DNA from: Balneolaceae bacterium UBA7797
GTDB lineage: Bacteria; Bacteroidota; Rhodothermia; Balneolales; Balneolaceae
Assembly: GCA_002480645.1 (NCBI GenBank)
Contig: DLCN01000015.1
Coordinates: 104,315 to 168,314 of the forward strand
Direction of reading: 5' to 3'
DNA length: 64,000 nt
Under the pieces are notes generated by a model. The model had not been told where the DNA came from, searched no databases, and worked only from the letters and a program-made list of their open reading frames with translations. The translations under genes were made by a program, and so were the position numbers. This document shows positions 26,717-35,414 of the stretch, piece after piece. Position 1 is the first letter of the stretch, and every line of letters begins with the position of its first letter.

Positions 26717-27502
26717 ATGAAAAGGTCGCTAGGTATTTTTTTAATTCTCGGTATGGTAATGATGTCATGCGGAGAAACACCCAACGAGGATGTTGGTGAA
26801 GCTCCTCAGGTGCCATCAGCTTCTACCTTAGAAGTTGATTACAATGGTTTTCAATCGGCTCCTAAAGTTACCAGTGTTCAAACTTCGGATAACTTCTCGA
26901 CGGCAGCATTGCTTGCAACTACTATGGGTGGAATAGTGCGGGCAAGTGCAGCAATTCCAAAAACAATACTCGCTGGTGCTCAAAATACCACACCTGAATA
27001 TATCGGTGACAGTACCTGGAAATGGACGTTCACCGCAGATGGTGAGGAAGGTAGCTTTACCATCACCTTATTAGCAGTTACCGACCGCCAAAATGTTAAT
27101 TGGGAATTCTATGTTACAACAAGTGCCGGTAATCTTGATTGGAATCTGGCATTATTAATGTCCGGCACTTCAACCTACGACGGATCGGAAGGGATGTGGT
27201 TAATTCATAACCCGGAGAATGAAGAGGTTGTTGCCAGTACCGTTTGGGAATTTACTGACGATTCAAATACAGTGGATATGAGTTTCTATGAGGATGGTAA
27301 TGAAGATCCCTTTGCAAGCATCTTATATACGTATGCAGATCCCGAAAAAACATTGGTTTTTGATAATCTGAATGAAGATACCCAGACGGTGATCAAATGG
27401 AACACAACAACAGGTGAGGGATCATTAACGTCGGATAATTATAACGATGGAGAAAAAGCCTGTTGGGATAGCAGTTTTCAGGATGTGTCCTGTCCGGTAT
27501 AA
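26717..27502 (+). CDS. lipoprotein of unknown function
   Basis: A 261-residue protein with a lipoprotein signal (LILGMVMMSCGET, Cys18) and an acidic linker. The beta-rich body has alternating W/Y-rich strands (STWKWTFTADGEEGSFTITL, NVNWEFYVTT, EGMWLIHNP, TVIKWNTTTGEGSL). It ends with two cysteines (KACWDSSFQDVSCP) that may form a disulfide. The pattern suggests an eight- to ten-stranded barrel or lipocalin-like fold. I do not recognise the family. A terminator follows directly. Confidence 0.7.
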   Translation: MKRSLGIFLILGMVMMSCGETPNEDVGEAPQVPSASTLEVDYNGFQSAPKVTSVQTSDNFSTAALLATTMGGIVRASAAIPKTILAGAQNTTPEYIGDSTWKWTFTADGEEGSFTITLLAVTDRQNVNWEFYVTTSAGNLDWNLALLMSGTSTYDGSEGMWLIHNPENEEVVASTVWEFTDDSNTVDMSFYEDGNEDPFASILYTYADPEKTLVFDNLNEDTQTVIKWNTTTGEGSLTSDNYNDGEKACWDSSFQDVSCPV

Positions 27503-27514
27503 AAATTGAAATAG

Positions 27515-27544
27515 ATAAAAGCCATGATCAGGGCTTTTATTTTT
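27515..27544. terminator. bidirectional terminator between convergent genes
   Basis: A 9-bp perfect stem (27515-27523 with 27532-27540) with A- and T-rich flanks on both sides, lying between the lipoprotein gene (+) and the YbjN-like gene (-). Confidence 0.75.
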
Positions 27545-27965
27545 ACATCTCTTCCACGAAATTTTCTACGGCAGAGTCCATGGCACTCATGCATCGGTCA
27601 AAGGTATTTGCCGCTTCCAAGGGACTATCAATGAAAAGTTCGATGGAGATCCAGACATTGTCTTTATATGTATAGGCTTTTGCAACTTTTTGTTGCCGGT
27701 TAACTGCATCAACGGCTAATAAGGCTTTCATGGATTCAGCCTGATCTTCAATGTCCCAGATATTATAAAGTACAATTCTATAGAATTCAGGATCTTTACT
27801 ATTAACATCGATGAAGTAGGTCCTTTCACCTCGTTTAAACCGAACATCCCCATCACTGTCAATCCAGTTTTCAAGCCCTTTATCATCCAGCATATTTGAG
27901 TAAATATTTTGTAAAGCCTCATCCGTGTATTGTGCAGCTGCAGTATGCGCATCAATGATCATCAA
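27543..27965 (-). CDS. YbjN-like exported protein, start codon apparently altered
   Basis: A 140-residue frame resembling the YbjN / type III chaperone-like fold (DGDVRFKRGERTYFIDVNSK, YRIVLYNIWDIED, VNRQQKVAKAYTYKDNVWIS, then an acidic C-terminal helix). The first usable codons are TTG at 27965 and ATG at 27962, which leave a poor leader. In the same frame the sequence continues upstream to give RLLLTFTLLMIIDAHTAAAQ, a convincing signal peptide. Its natural first codon would be at 27990-27992, where the sequence reads ATA. No ATG, GTG or TTG occurs before the in-frame stop upstream. It may be expressed weakly from ATA or TTG, or be a new pseudogene. Confidence 0.6.
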   Translation of the reverse strand: MMIIDAHTAAAQYTDEALQNIYSNMLDDKGLENWIDSDGDVRFKRGERTYFIDVNSKDPEFYRIVLYNIWDIEDQAESMKALLAVDAVNRQQKVAKAYTYKDNVWISIELFIDSPLEAANTFDRCMSAMDSAVENFVEEM

Positions 27966-28091
27966 TAAAGTAAAAGTTAATAATAATCTTATGTCCTGAT
28001 ATTTGTATGATTTGAAAAATGAATTAAGGAAGATAATTCAGAAAAAGAAATCAATTAAATATATGTGTGAAGTATGTGTTATATTTAGTGT

Positions 28092-29147
28092 ATGGCACTT
28101 GAAAATCCAATAAAAGGCAGAGGCAGTTCTGACAATCCGGTAAACAGATTTGAGGGGCATTATACCGATTATGATCTTGACGAAATAAGCGGAGAGAAGC
28201 CCTCACAAAAAACTCATTTATTGAATGATGACACTAAGACCATTCTGTCTCATAACACTAGTCCGGATATTCCTTTTAATGTTGGATTGAATCCATACCG
28301 AGGATGTGAACATGGCTGTGCATATTGCTATGCCCGTCCGTATCATGAATATCTGGGGTTTTCGCCGGGTTTAGATTTTGAAACAAAGATCATGGTAAAG
28401 AGAGATGCCGCCACATTATTAAAAAAGGAATTGCGAGATCCTAAATGGGAGCCTCAGGTAATTGCCATGAGTGGGGTAACGGATATATATCAACCCATTG
28501 AAAGGGATCTTGAGATCACCAGAGCGTGTCTGAAGGTATTGGCAGAATTCCGGAATCCGGTGGGATTGATTACAAAGAATCACCTCATTACCAGAGACAT
28601 TGATATTCTTAGCGAGATGGCTCAGTTCGATATTGTACATACAACCTTATCAATTACCACGCTGGATAAAGAGTTAGGCCGATTAATGGAACCACGTACA
28701 TCTTCCCCATACCGCAGGCTGAAAGCCATAGAGAAATTAGCAGAAGCTGGAATTCCGGTCGGAGTGAATGTTGCACCTGTGATACCCGGCTTAACAGATT
28801 TTGAAACCTCAGATATACTCAGATCTGCTGCTGACGCCGGAGCCGCTTATGCCAACTATATCCTGCTTCGCCTGCCATATAAAGTAAAAGATCTTTTTAT
28901 GAATTGGTTAGAACAGCACTACCCTGAACGTAAACAAAAAGTGAGTAACCGACTGAAAGATATGCGGGAAGGAAAATTATATGACAGTAATTGGGGCGAC
29001 CGTATGTCTGGCAAGGGGAATTATAGCGATCAAATAAAAAAACAGTTTGATATTCAGATACAGAGATATGGGTTGGAAAAAGTACGACCGCCTCTACCAA
29101 CACATCATTTTGTGAAATCTCAGGGGACACAGCTCCCACTTTTTTGA
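28092..29147 (+). CDS. PA0069-family radical SAM protein (SplB-like)
   Basis: A 351-residue radical SAM protein. The cluster motif is CEHGCAYCYARPYHEY (C72, C76, C79: C-x3-C-x2-C), preceded by the family hallmark NVGLNPYRG. The barrel continues with VIAMSGVTDIYQPIE, NPVGLITKNHLITRD and VNVAPVIPGLTD. The C-terminus (THHFVKSQGTQLPLF) is typical of this group, which is related to spore photoproduct lyase but found in non-spore-formers. Its substrate is unknown; a nucleic-acid repair role is only inferred from that relation. It has its own upstream region and no obvious partner gene. Confidence 0.92.
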   Translation: MALENPIKGRGSSDNPVNRFEGHYTDYDLDEISGEKPSQKTHLLNDDTKTILSHNTSPDIPFNVGLNPYRGCEHGCAYCYARPYHEYLGFSPGLDFETKIMVKRDAATLLKKELRDPKWEPQVIAMSGVTDIYQPIERDLEITRACLKVLAEFRNPVGLITKNHLITRDIDILSEMAQFDIVHTTLSITTLDKELGRLMEPRTSSPYRRLKAIEKLAEAGIPVGVNVAPVIPGLTDFETSDILRSAADAGAAYANYILLRLPYKVKDLFMNWLEQHYPERKQKVSNRLKDMREGKLYDSNWGDRMSGKGNYSDQIKKQFDIQIQRYGLEKVRPPLPTHHFVKSQGTQLPLF

Positions 29148-29217
29148 TCTGTTTACAATTATTTAACGATCAGAGGGAAACATTTGGTGATGTGGTTCGT
29201 CTATATGGCGTGTAGCT

Positions 29218-29295
29218 ACCCGGCACCATACGAGTTTAGCTTTTTAAACATAGATGACCACTATATTACTAACTCTACTGGTGCCGGGTTTTTTT
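29218..29295 (+). terminator. terminator-like stem with a long structured loop
   Basis: A perfect 11-bp stem (29218-29228 with 29279-29289) closes a 50-base loop and runs into a T tract. Inside the loop, 29232-29236 can pair with 29271-29275, and a small GTTTA/TAAAC hairpin is also possible. It may terminate the radical SAM gene, or act as a leader structure for the TonB receptor that starts 80 bp later. Confidence 0.6.
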
Positions 29296-29353
29296 ATACC
29301 TATCTTATATTAAATCCGCATTTTACTTTTTTTAAATACAATTGATTTCTGTT

Positions 29354-29369
29354 TGTGACTATCATCACA
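29354..29369. promoter_or_regulatory. CRP-like palindrome at the TonB receptor start
   Basis: TGTGA-N6-TCACA is a perfect half-site match to the CRP/FNR-family consensus and lies 2 bp before the ATG at 29372. Binding there would overlap the mRNA 5' region. A class III adenylate cyclase is encoded elsewhere in the window, but no CRP gene is. Confidence 0.45.
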
Positions 29370-29371
29370 CA

Positions 29372-32300
29372 ATGCTACACAAATTAATACGATTCATCAC
29401 AGTTACTGCAGTTATAAGCTTTCTTGCCTTGTCAACTGCGTACACCAGGCAGAGTACAGTTCTTAGTTTGAAGGGAAAGGTATTGGGTAAAGACTCAGCA
29501 CCCATAGAAAGTGCTTACCTGAGAGTTTATTCTATTGTTGATTCTACCGATTACGTGGAAGCTTCAACAGACAGAAGAGGTAATTTTTCGATTGAAACGG
29601 AATTGGCTCTTCCACTAAGAATCCTGGTTATTGCTAAAGGCTATGATGAGCATAGAACTACCATTCAGGATCCCGGTGAGGCTGACTTAATCATACAATT
29701 GCAAAGTAAAGCTGAGGTTCAGTATCTGAGAATTGCGGGAAAGGCGGTGGATGCGACAAATGATGACCCGATCGAGTTTGCAGCTATTCAGGTCATTTCA
29801 GCTGATGGTAAAAATAGTCCCGAAAGACCTATAGGAGCAGTAACGAATCAAAAAGGAGGATTCGATTTCAATTTCAGATACTCCGTTCCGTATAAACTAA
29901 AGGTGAGTCATATTTCGTATGCGCCCACCGAAGTGCTGGTGGAACAGGCTACCTTCCATGAGGTTAAGATCAAGTTAGTTCCATTAACGGTTGAGGGGGA
30001 AGCCATTTATGTGACTTCGGAGATTTATCCCGAAGAGGACTTAAGAGAATCGGGTACAACAGATAAAATAAGTACTGTTGATGTTGAACAGGTGGCATCA
30101 TTTAGTGTATTCGATCTGGTATCTTCACTTAGAGAGGTGGATGTTGCAACCCAGAGTATGAACCTTCAATCAGTTTCGACGAGAGGGTTCAACACCGGGG
30201 CAAATCCTCGGTTTCTTCAATTAACTGATGGTATTGATAATCTCGCTCCCGGACTTGGTTTTCCGATCGGTAACCTCATGGGACCATCTGAATTGGATAT
30301 AGCCGGTTTAGAATTATTGATCGGCCCGGCATCTGCGCGATATGGTTCCAGTGCTATGAATGGCGCATTACTTACCACTAGTAAAAGTCCATTTATATAT
30401 GAAGGAGTAGCGGTAAATCTAAAGACAGGGATCCATCACATTAAGTTGGGTGGATCTTCTCCATGGGGAATTGAGGGAGATAATATGTTTGATGGATCTT
30501 TCAGAATTGCGAAAGTTCTTGGGGATAAGTTTGCATTCAAGTTAACGGGAACACGGATTCAGGGTCAGGATTGGCGGGCAACAAATTATGATAACATTGG
30601 CCCCGGGAAACCATATTTCGATACCGGAGATGTACCGGGATACAATGGCGTGAATATTTACGGGGATGAAAATAGTGTATTATTACCAGTTGGGGTAGAC
30701 TCTGATGATGCACCGGATGGAAGTTATGTACCGGTTACCAGAACAGGATACCGGGAAATTGATCTTGTGGATTATAACATCGCCACTACCAAAGCCTCGG
30801 CAAGTTTGTACTACAAATTCAACGAAAATGCCATGTGGATGGTCGAAGGTCGGTATGGGTATACCAATACCTTATACACCAGTGACAGTAGAATTCGTCT
30901 CGAGAATTTCGAAATATTGCAGGGTAAGACGGAATTGACCATCAATGACTTTTATCTGAGAGCCTACTCAACCAATCAAAGCTCGGGGGATTCTTACAAC
31001 GTTAGCTATCTGTCGAAAAAATTGATAGAAGAGGCAAAGAGTGATTTCAATTGGTATCGTGATTTTGAGATCGCATTCACACGAGGATTGCCGATCTATC
31101 AGATCCCAAGAGGTGATATTGCTGCAGCCCGCAGATTTGCCGATCGGGCAGTTACACTTTTACAGGATCAAACTGCGGAAGCACGATTTGAACCTGGTAC
31201 GCCTGAATTTGACGAACGGGTGAAGAATATAAAATCGACCTTCGATTTCGATGAAGGTGCAGGCATTAAAGATGATTCCAAATTATACCATATCGAAACG
31301 GGCAACAAGTCCGACGATCTGATTGATGGCGTTGAACTAAATTATGGAGCCAGTTTCAGGTTTTATGATCTGGAATCTGCCGGAACGATCTTCCCTGATA
31401 CATTGGGAAATGATATTACCAATTATGAATATGGCGGCTATCTTCAATTTGAAAAACAACTGGCCAACGACCGACTAAATATTTTGGGTGCTTTCAGGGT
31501 TGATAAAAATGAGAATTTTGCACCACGATCCAGTCAACAGATCGGTTTTACCTACGAACTTTCAAACCGGCAGTTTGTTCGTTTTTCTTATCAGAATGGA
31601 TTTAGATACCCTACAGTGAGAGAGCAATTTTTAAATACTAATCTCGGGGATGCCCGTTTACTCGGGGGATTATATCTGGTAACCGATCCGTATGAGCTAC
31701 AGAATAATAGTTTTTATGAAAGTGCTGTTCAGGATTTTAATGATGCGGTAAATGATGAACTGGAAGGGAATATAGCATCCACCGAAGTATATAATCGTCC
31801 ACAGGCAGAGCTGAAAAATCTGGGTATTTTGGAAACGGGTATTCTTGCAGAATCGGGGTTGACAAAGATCAAACCAGAGAAAACGAATGCTTTTGAGGTG
31901 GGATTCCGTCAGTTATTTACTGATAATTTTTACCTGGATCTTAATTATTTCCTAAGCATGTACAACGATTTTATCGGTATCAAACGCTTTATTAAGCCGC
32001 GTACCAGTCCGGTAGAAGACCTTTATTCGGCGGCAGGTCAGATCAACAGTTCGCTGGAAAATGATCGTTATTATGTGTACAGCAATGCCAGTAGCCTGGT
32101 TTTTGCTCATGGTATGGCCTTTGATCTTAAATATTCTTCAGGAACTTTTGTACTAGGACTGAATGGTACATTTACGACGCTGGCTAAATCCAGCGATGAT
32201 CCAATTGTGCCGGGATACAATACGCCTCCGGTGAAGATCAATTTTGAATGGGGAAACAGAGAGATCGTTGAGAATGTCGGTTTTAAATTTAATTTCAAAT

Positions 32301-32521
32301 ACCGTACCCGGTACGATTGGGAAAGTTCATTTCTGGATGGTTCGATCGAAAGTTACGGCCATTTCGATTTCCAGTTCAATTTCCGGATCCCTAAGGCAAT
32401 GTCTACCATCAAACTGGGCGTTTCTAATATGAGCACAACCTCATATTACAATGTGTACGGCGGTCCTGCCGTCGGTAGCTTGTTATTTGCTACCTACAGT
32501 TTTAACCCGAGAGATTTTTGA
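29372..32521 (+). CDS. TonB-dependent receptor with carboxypeptidase-like regulatory domains
   Basis: An outer-membrane receptor of 1049 residues from the ATG at 29372 (signal peptide about 1-25); the frame extends ten codons upstream only with a TTG. Two N-terminal CarboxypepD_reg-like beta-sandwiches (about 30-110 and 118-205) precede the plug. The plug has VSTRGFNTGANPRFLQLTDG and IELLIGPASARYGS-like motifs. The barrel follows and ends in aromatic PRDF. The C-terminal Phe is expected for BAM insertion. It overlaps no gene, but its stop is 2 bp from the next ATG. That next gene, an SGNH-like lipoprotein, probably serves as a surface partner. No substrate is readable; such receptors carry glycans, siderophores or peptides. 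Confidence 0.92.
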   Translation: MLHKLIRFITVTAVISFLALSTAYTRQSTVLSLKGKVLGKDSAPIESAYLRVYSIVDSTDYVEASTDRRGNFSIETELALPLRILVIAKGYDEHRTTIQDPGEADLIIQLQSKAEVQYLRIAGKAVDATNDDPIEFAAIQVISADGKNSPERPIGAVTNQKGGFDFNFRYSVPYKLKVSHISYAPTEVLVEQATFHEVKIKLVPLTVEGEAIYVTSEIYPEEDLRESGTTDKISTVDVEQVASFSVFDLVSSLREVDVATQSMNLQSVSTRGFNTGANPRFLQLTDGIDNLAPGLGFPIGNLMGPSELDIAGLELLIGPASARYGSSAMNGALLTTSKSPFIYEGVAVNLKTGIHHIKLGGSSPWGIEGDNMFDGSFRIAKVLGDKFAFKLTGTRIQGQDWRATNYDNIGPGKPYFDTGDVPGYNGVNIYGDENSVLLPVGVDSDDAPDGSYVPVTRTGYREIDLVDYNIATTKASASLYYKFNENAMWMVEGRYGYTNTLYTSDSRIRLENFEILQGKTELTINDFYLRAYSTNQSSGDSYNVSYLSKKLIEEAKSDFNWYRDFEIAFTRGLPIYQIPRGDIAAARRFADRAVTLLQDQTAEARFEPGTPEFDERVKNIKSTFDFDEGAGIKDDSKLYHIETGNKSDDLIDGVELNYGASFRFYDLESAGTIFPDTLGNDITNYEYGGYLQFEKQLANDRLNILGAFRVDKNENFAPRSSQQIGFTYELSNRQFVRFSYQNGFRYPTVREQFLNTNLGDARLLGGLYLVTDPYELQNNSFYESAVQDFNDAVNDELEGNIASTEVYNRPQAELKNLGILETGILAESGLTKIKPEKTNAFEVGFRQLFTDNFYLDLNYFLSMYNDFIGIKRFIKPRTSPVEDLYSAAGQINSSLENDRYYVYSNASSLVFAHGMAFDLKYSSGTFVLGLNGTFTTLAKSSDDPIVPGYNTPPVKINFEWGNREIVENVGFKFNFKYRTRYDWESSFLDGSIESYGHFDFQFNFRIPKAMSTIKLGVSNMSTTSYYNVYGGPAVGSLLFATYSFNPRDF

Positions 32522-32523
32522 TC

Positions 32524-33990
32524 ATGAAGACACTAACAAAGAAATATATCATACTGTTATTTCTGGCAATGGGTTGTGCCTATGATCCGGCAAGCCCTTT
32601 GGATGATGGAAATGAGTTGCCGACTTCCGCAGACTTTACCCGTTTTTTTGTGATGGGAGATAAATTTGCATCGGGCTTTATGGATGGAACCCTGTATAAC
32701 GGTGGGCAGAAATATTCATACCCGTCATTGCTTGCTCAGGTCTTGGATTCTGTGAATGGAGAGCCCACTTTTCAGCAGGCTTTGGTGAGCTCAGAACGTG
32801 GAATGAATGCTGAGCTTTCAAACGAAGGAAAATTCTATTTGGAATATCCTAGTTCAAATTATATCTACACCTACAGGAATACCGAAGCAGCCGGATCTTA
32901 TTCTCAGGCCTCAGTTTCGCTTCAGTCATTGAGAGATTTCAGTTTCCCGGGTCTTACAGTTTTTAATGTGGATGATGCGTCGGCATTAAATGGAAACACT
33001 TATTATGAAAGAGTATTTACTCAAAATGAATCTCCGCTCGCACAGTTAACAGCTAATGATCCCGGAGTGGTATTGGTATCATTTGGCATGGATGTACTGT
33101 ACAGATATGCTCTGGCCGGCGCTTCCGGAAGTGAGAATGAAGCATTGGCAGATCTCGGTGAAACAGACCTGTTACTTCCTGCCGATTTCGAACAATCACT
33201 CAGTACCATTATTACCTCGATTCTCGACAATACAGAAGCAGATGTAGTGCTAACGAATTTATACGATCCTTTACTAAGTCCGTTCTTTACTACGATAAAT
33301 ACATCATTGGAAACTGAGATCTATCCATCGTCTTATGTGTCTGATCTGATCGGGTATTATGCAGATTTCAACACGAATGTGTTTACCTACAATCAAATAG
33401 AAAATGATCTGCCAAGAGAGCAGCGCCGAACAACCATCGATTATGATATTGAGAACTGGCCACTGGTAAGTCCGGAATTCAGAGCGAGAGTGATCAGAGA
33501 TGAATATACCCCCGTAGTATATCTGAATGATGGAACAGAAATTCCGAATATCAGGAGGTTGAATGAAGATGAATACGTACTATACCATGTAGTTAAGGAT
33601 ATATCTCCGGGATCAGATTTTTCCAGCAGGATTCCAATGACTGATGAAATGGTATTAGTAGAACAAGAGATAGAGATCATTGATCAACGCAGAGAAGCAT
33701 TTAATCAGATCATCGAGACAATAGCTGCCGGTTCCGATCGTATAATGGTAGCAGATATTGCTTCAGTAGTAGAACAGGTGGCGAATGAGGAATATAATCT
33801 GGAAGGCGTTGGTTATTCTGCGAAATTTGACCGATACGGTATTTTTTCTGCGGACGGGTACTCCTTTAACCCCCGTGGAAATGCATTGATAGCGCGCACA
33901 ATTACCCGGCAGATAAATGAGTATTATGGCTCATCTATCCCGCTCATAAATCCAAATGTATACCGAGGCACATCGTTCATATATAATTGA
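32524..33990 (+). CDS. SGNH-like lipoprotein, catalytic residues lost, partner of the TonB receptor
   Basis: A 488-residue protein with a lipoprotein signal (IILLFLAMGCAYDP, lipid Cys at about 18). The fold follows the Bacteroidota SGNH/GDSL lipoprotein family, which from memory reads GNSLTAG in block I and DGVHPTPRG in block V. Here block I reads MGDKFASGFMDG, with Lys where the nucleophile Ser should be, and block V reads SADGYSFNPRGN, without the catalytic His. The structural residues around them are kept (YSYPSLLAQ, NPRGNALIARTI). A binding rather than hydrolytic role is inferred. It lies directly behind the receptor gene (2 bp), as in a SusC/SusD-type pair, although it is not SusD-like. 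Confidence 0.75.
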   Translation: MKTLTKKYIILLFLAMGCAYDPASPLDDGNELPTSADFTRFFVMGDKFASGFMDGTLYNGGQKYSYPSLLAQVLDSVNGEPTFQQALVSSERGMNAELSNEGKFYLEYPSSNYIYTYRNTEAAGSYSQASVSLQSLRDFSFPGLTVFNVDDASALNGNTYYERVFTQNESPLAQLTANDPGVVLVSFGMDVLYRYALAGASGSENEALADLGETDLLLPADFEQSLSTIITSILDNTEADVVLTNLYDPLLSPFFTTINTSLETEIYPSSYVSDLIGYYADFNTNVFTYNQIENDLPREQRRTTIDYDIENWPLVSPEFRARVIRDEYTPVVYLNDGTEIPNIRRLNEDEYVLYHVVKDISPGSDFSSRIPMTDEMVLVEQEIEIIDQRREAFNQIIETIAAGSDRIMVADIASVVEQVANEEYNLEGVGYSAKFDRYGIFSADGYSFNPRGNALIARTITRQINEYYGSSIPLINPNVYRGTSFIYN

Positions 33991-34176
33991 AGCAGTATCT
34001 ATAAGTAGTTTAATTAAACGATTAATACTAAAGCTGATATTAAATTGATTTACCCACCGTTTTTTATGGGGGTTTTCCCTTACGGATGGTTAAAATTAAG
34101 CGTATCTTAGTGTTTAACACATTTATCAAGTAATAAACCTATTGAATTCGGCTTGAGAGGCCGAGTAATTGACTTA

Positions 34177-34764
34177 ATGACTATGGCAGCTACAGAATCT
34201 ACTATGCTGAAACTGGGAACCGAGGCGCCGGACTTTAAATTACCGATTGTAACCGGCGGAATATTGAATCTACACTCCTATGCACAACGATCTAATGGGT
34301 TTGTGATCGCCTTCATTTGTAATCACTGTCCTTATGTAAAACACATAAACGAACAACTGGTTGCACTATCGGGTGAATTCATTCAAAAAGGAGTTGGCTT
34401 CGTGGCAATTAGTGCTAACGATGTAGAAAAATATCCGGATGATTCCCCGGAAAAAATGATCGAAGTTGTGAGGGAAGAGAAGTACCCATTTCCGTATCTT
34501 TACGATGAAAGCCAGGAAGTGGCTAAGGCTTATATGGCCGCCTGCACACCGGATTTCTTCCTCTTTAACAAGAATAAAGAATTAGTTTATAGAGGACAAT
34601 TCGACAGCAGCCGACCAGGTAATGATGAACCGGTAACTGGTTCTGATCTTAGAAATGCGATTGAACGCATGATGGCAGGCGAAGATCCGGTTGAACAACA
34701 AATTCCTAGTATTGGATGCAATATTAAATGGAAACCCGGAAATGAACCGGACTATTTTGGTTAA
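34177..34764 (+). CDS. AhpC/TSA-like thioredoxin family protein
   Basis: About 195 residues with a thioredoxin fold of the alkyl-hydroperoxide-reductase/redoxin type. It begins LKLGTEAPDFKLPIVTGG, has CNHC (Cys48, Cys51) in AFICNHCPYVKHI, then VGFVAISANDVEKYPDDSPE and a cis-Pro motif CTPDFFLFNKN. It ends in IGCNIKWKPGNEPDYF, characteristic of a conserved redoxin subgroup. Substrate is unknown, and a peroxidase or disulfide role is plausible. The start could also be the ATG at 34183; the frame beyond 34177 has only a TTG. The gene is 2 bp before pdxH. Confidence 0.88.
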   Translation: MTMAATESTMLKLGTEAPDFKLPIVTGGILNLHSYAQRSNGFVIAFICNHCPYVKHINEQLVALSGEFIQKGVGFVAISANDVEKYPDDSPEKMIEVVREEKYPFPYLYDESQEVAKAYMAACTPDFFLFNKNKELVYRGQFDSSRPGNDEPVTGSDLRNAIERMMAGEDPVEQQIPSIGCNIKWKPGNEPDYFG

Positions 34765-34766
34765 CC

Positions 34767-35414
34767 ATGAGCGAACTAAATATTCAGGATATTAGGCGGG
34801 AATATACCCGCCATTCCCTGGATGTAAAGGATGTGGATCCAGATCCTTTCAAACAATTTCAAATTTGGTTTCAGGAGGCTATAGAATCTAAGGTCCCCGA
34901 ACCCAATGCAATGAACCTGGCCACCGTAGGTGCAGATGGAAAGCCTAATTCCCGGGTTGTACTCCTCAAAGATTTTGGTGCTGATTACTTTAGTTTCTAT
35001 ACCAATCATGAGAGTAATAAAGGGAAAGAAATTGAAGCTAATCCGAACATCTCCGTAAATTTTTTCTGGATTGAATTGGAGCGACAGGTTCGTATAGATG
35101 GAATTGCCGAGAAATTGTCCCGTGAAGAAGCAGAAAAATATTTTCAGGTAAGACCGTACATGAGTAAGATCGGAGCTCACGCTTCGAACCAAAGTGAAGT
35201 GGTTGAAAGCCGGGATTATCTGGATAAGAAGTTCAAATCACTGCTTGAAAAATTCCCGGAAGGTGAGGATGTACCCATGCCAGATTATTGGGGAGGATAT
35301 AAAGTAACTCCGAATTTTTTTGAATTCTGGCAGGGCCGCAGAAGTCGTTTACACGATCGCATAACCTATACACTCCATGATAGCAACTGGGATATCAAAC
35401 GTCTTTCTCCGTAA
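34767..35414 (+). CDS. pdxH: pyridoxamine 5'-phosphate oxidase
   Basis: FMN enzyme that oxidises PNP/PMP to PLP. At 215 residues it is the full length. NAMNLATVGADGKPNSRVVL and LKDFGADYFSFYTNHES form the FMN site. NFFWIELERQVRIDG and the C-terminal FEFWQGRRSRLHDR hold the substrate-binding Arg and His. It sits between the redoxin gene and trmB (1-base overlap, TAATG). Several PLP enzymes are encoded in this window. Confidence 0.96.
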   Translation: MSELNIQDIRREYTRHSLDVKDVDPDPFKQFQIWFQEAIESKVPEPNAMNLATVGADGKPNSRVVLLKDFGADYFSFYTNHESNKGKEIEANPNISVNFFWIELERQVRIDGIAEKLSREEAEKYFQVRPYMSKIGAHASNQSEVVESRDYLDKKFKSLLEKFPEGEDVPMPDYWGGYKVTPNFFEFWQGRRSRLHDRITYTLHDSNWDIKRLSP

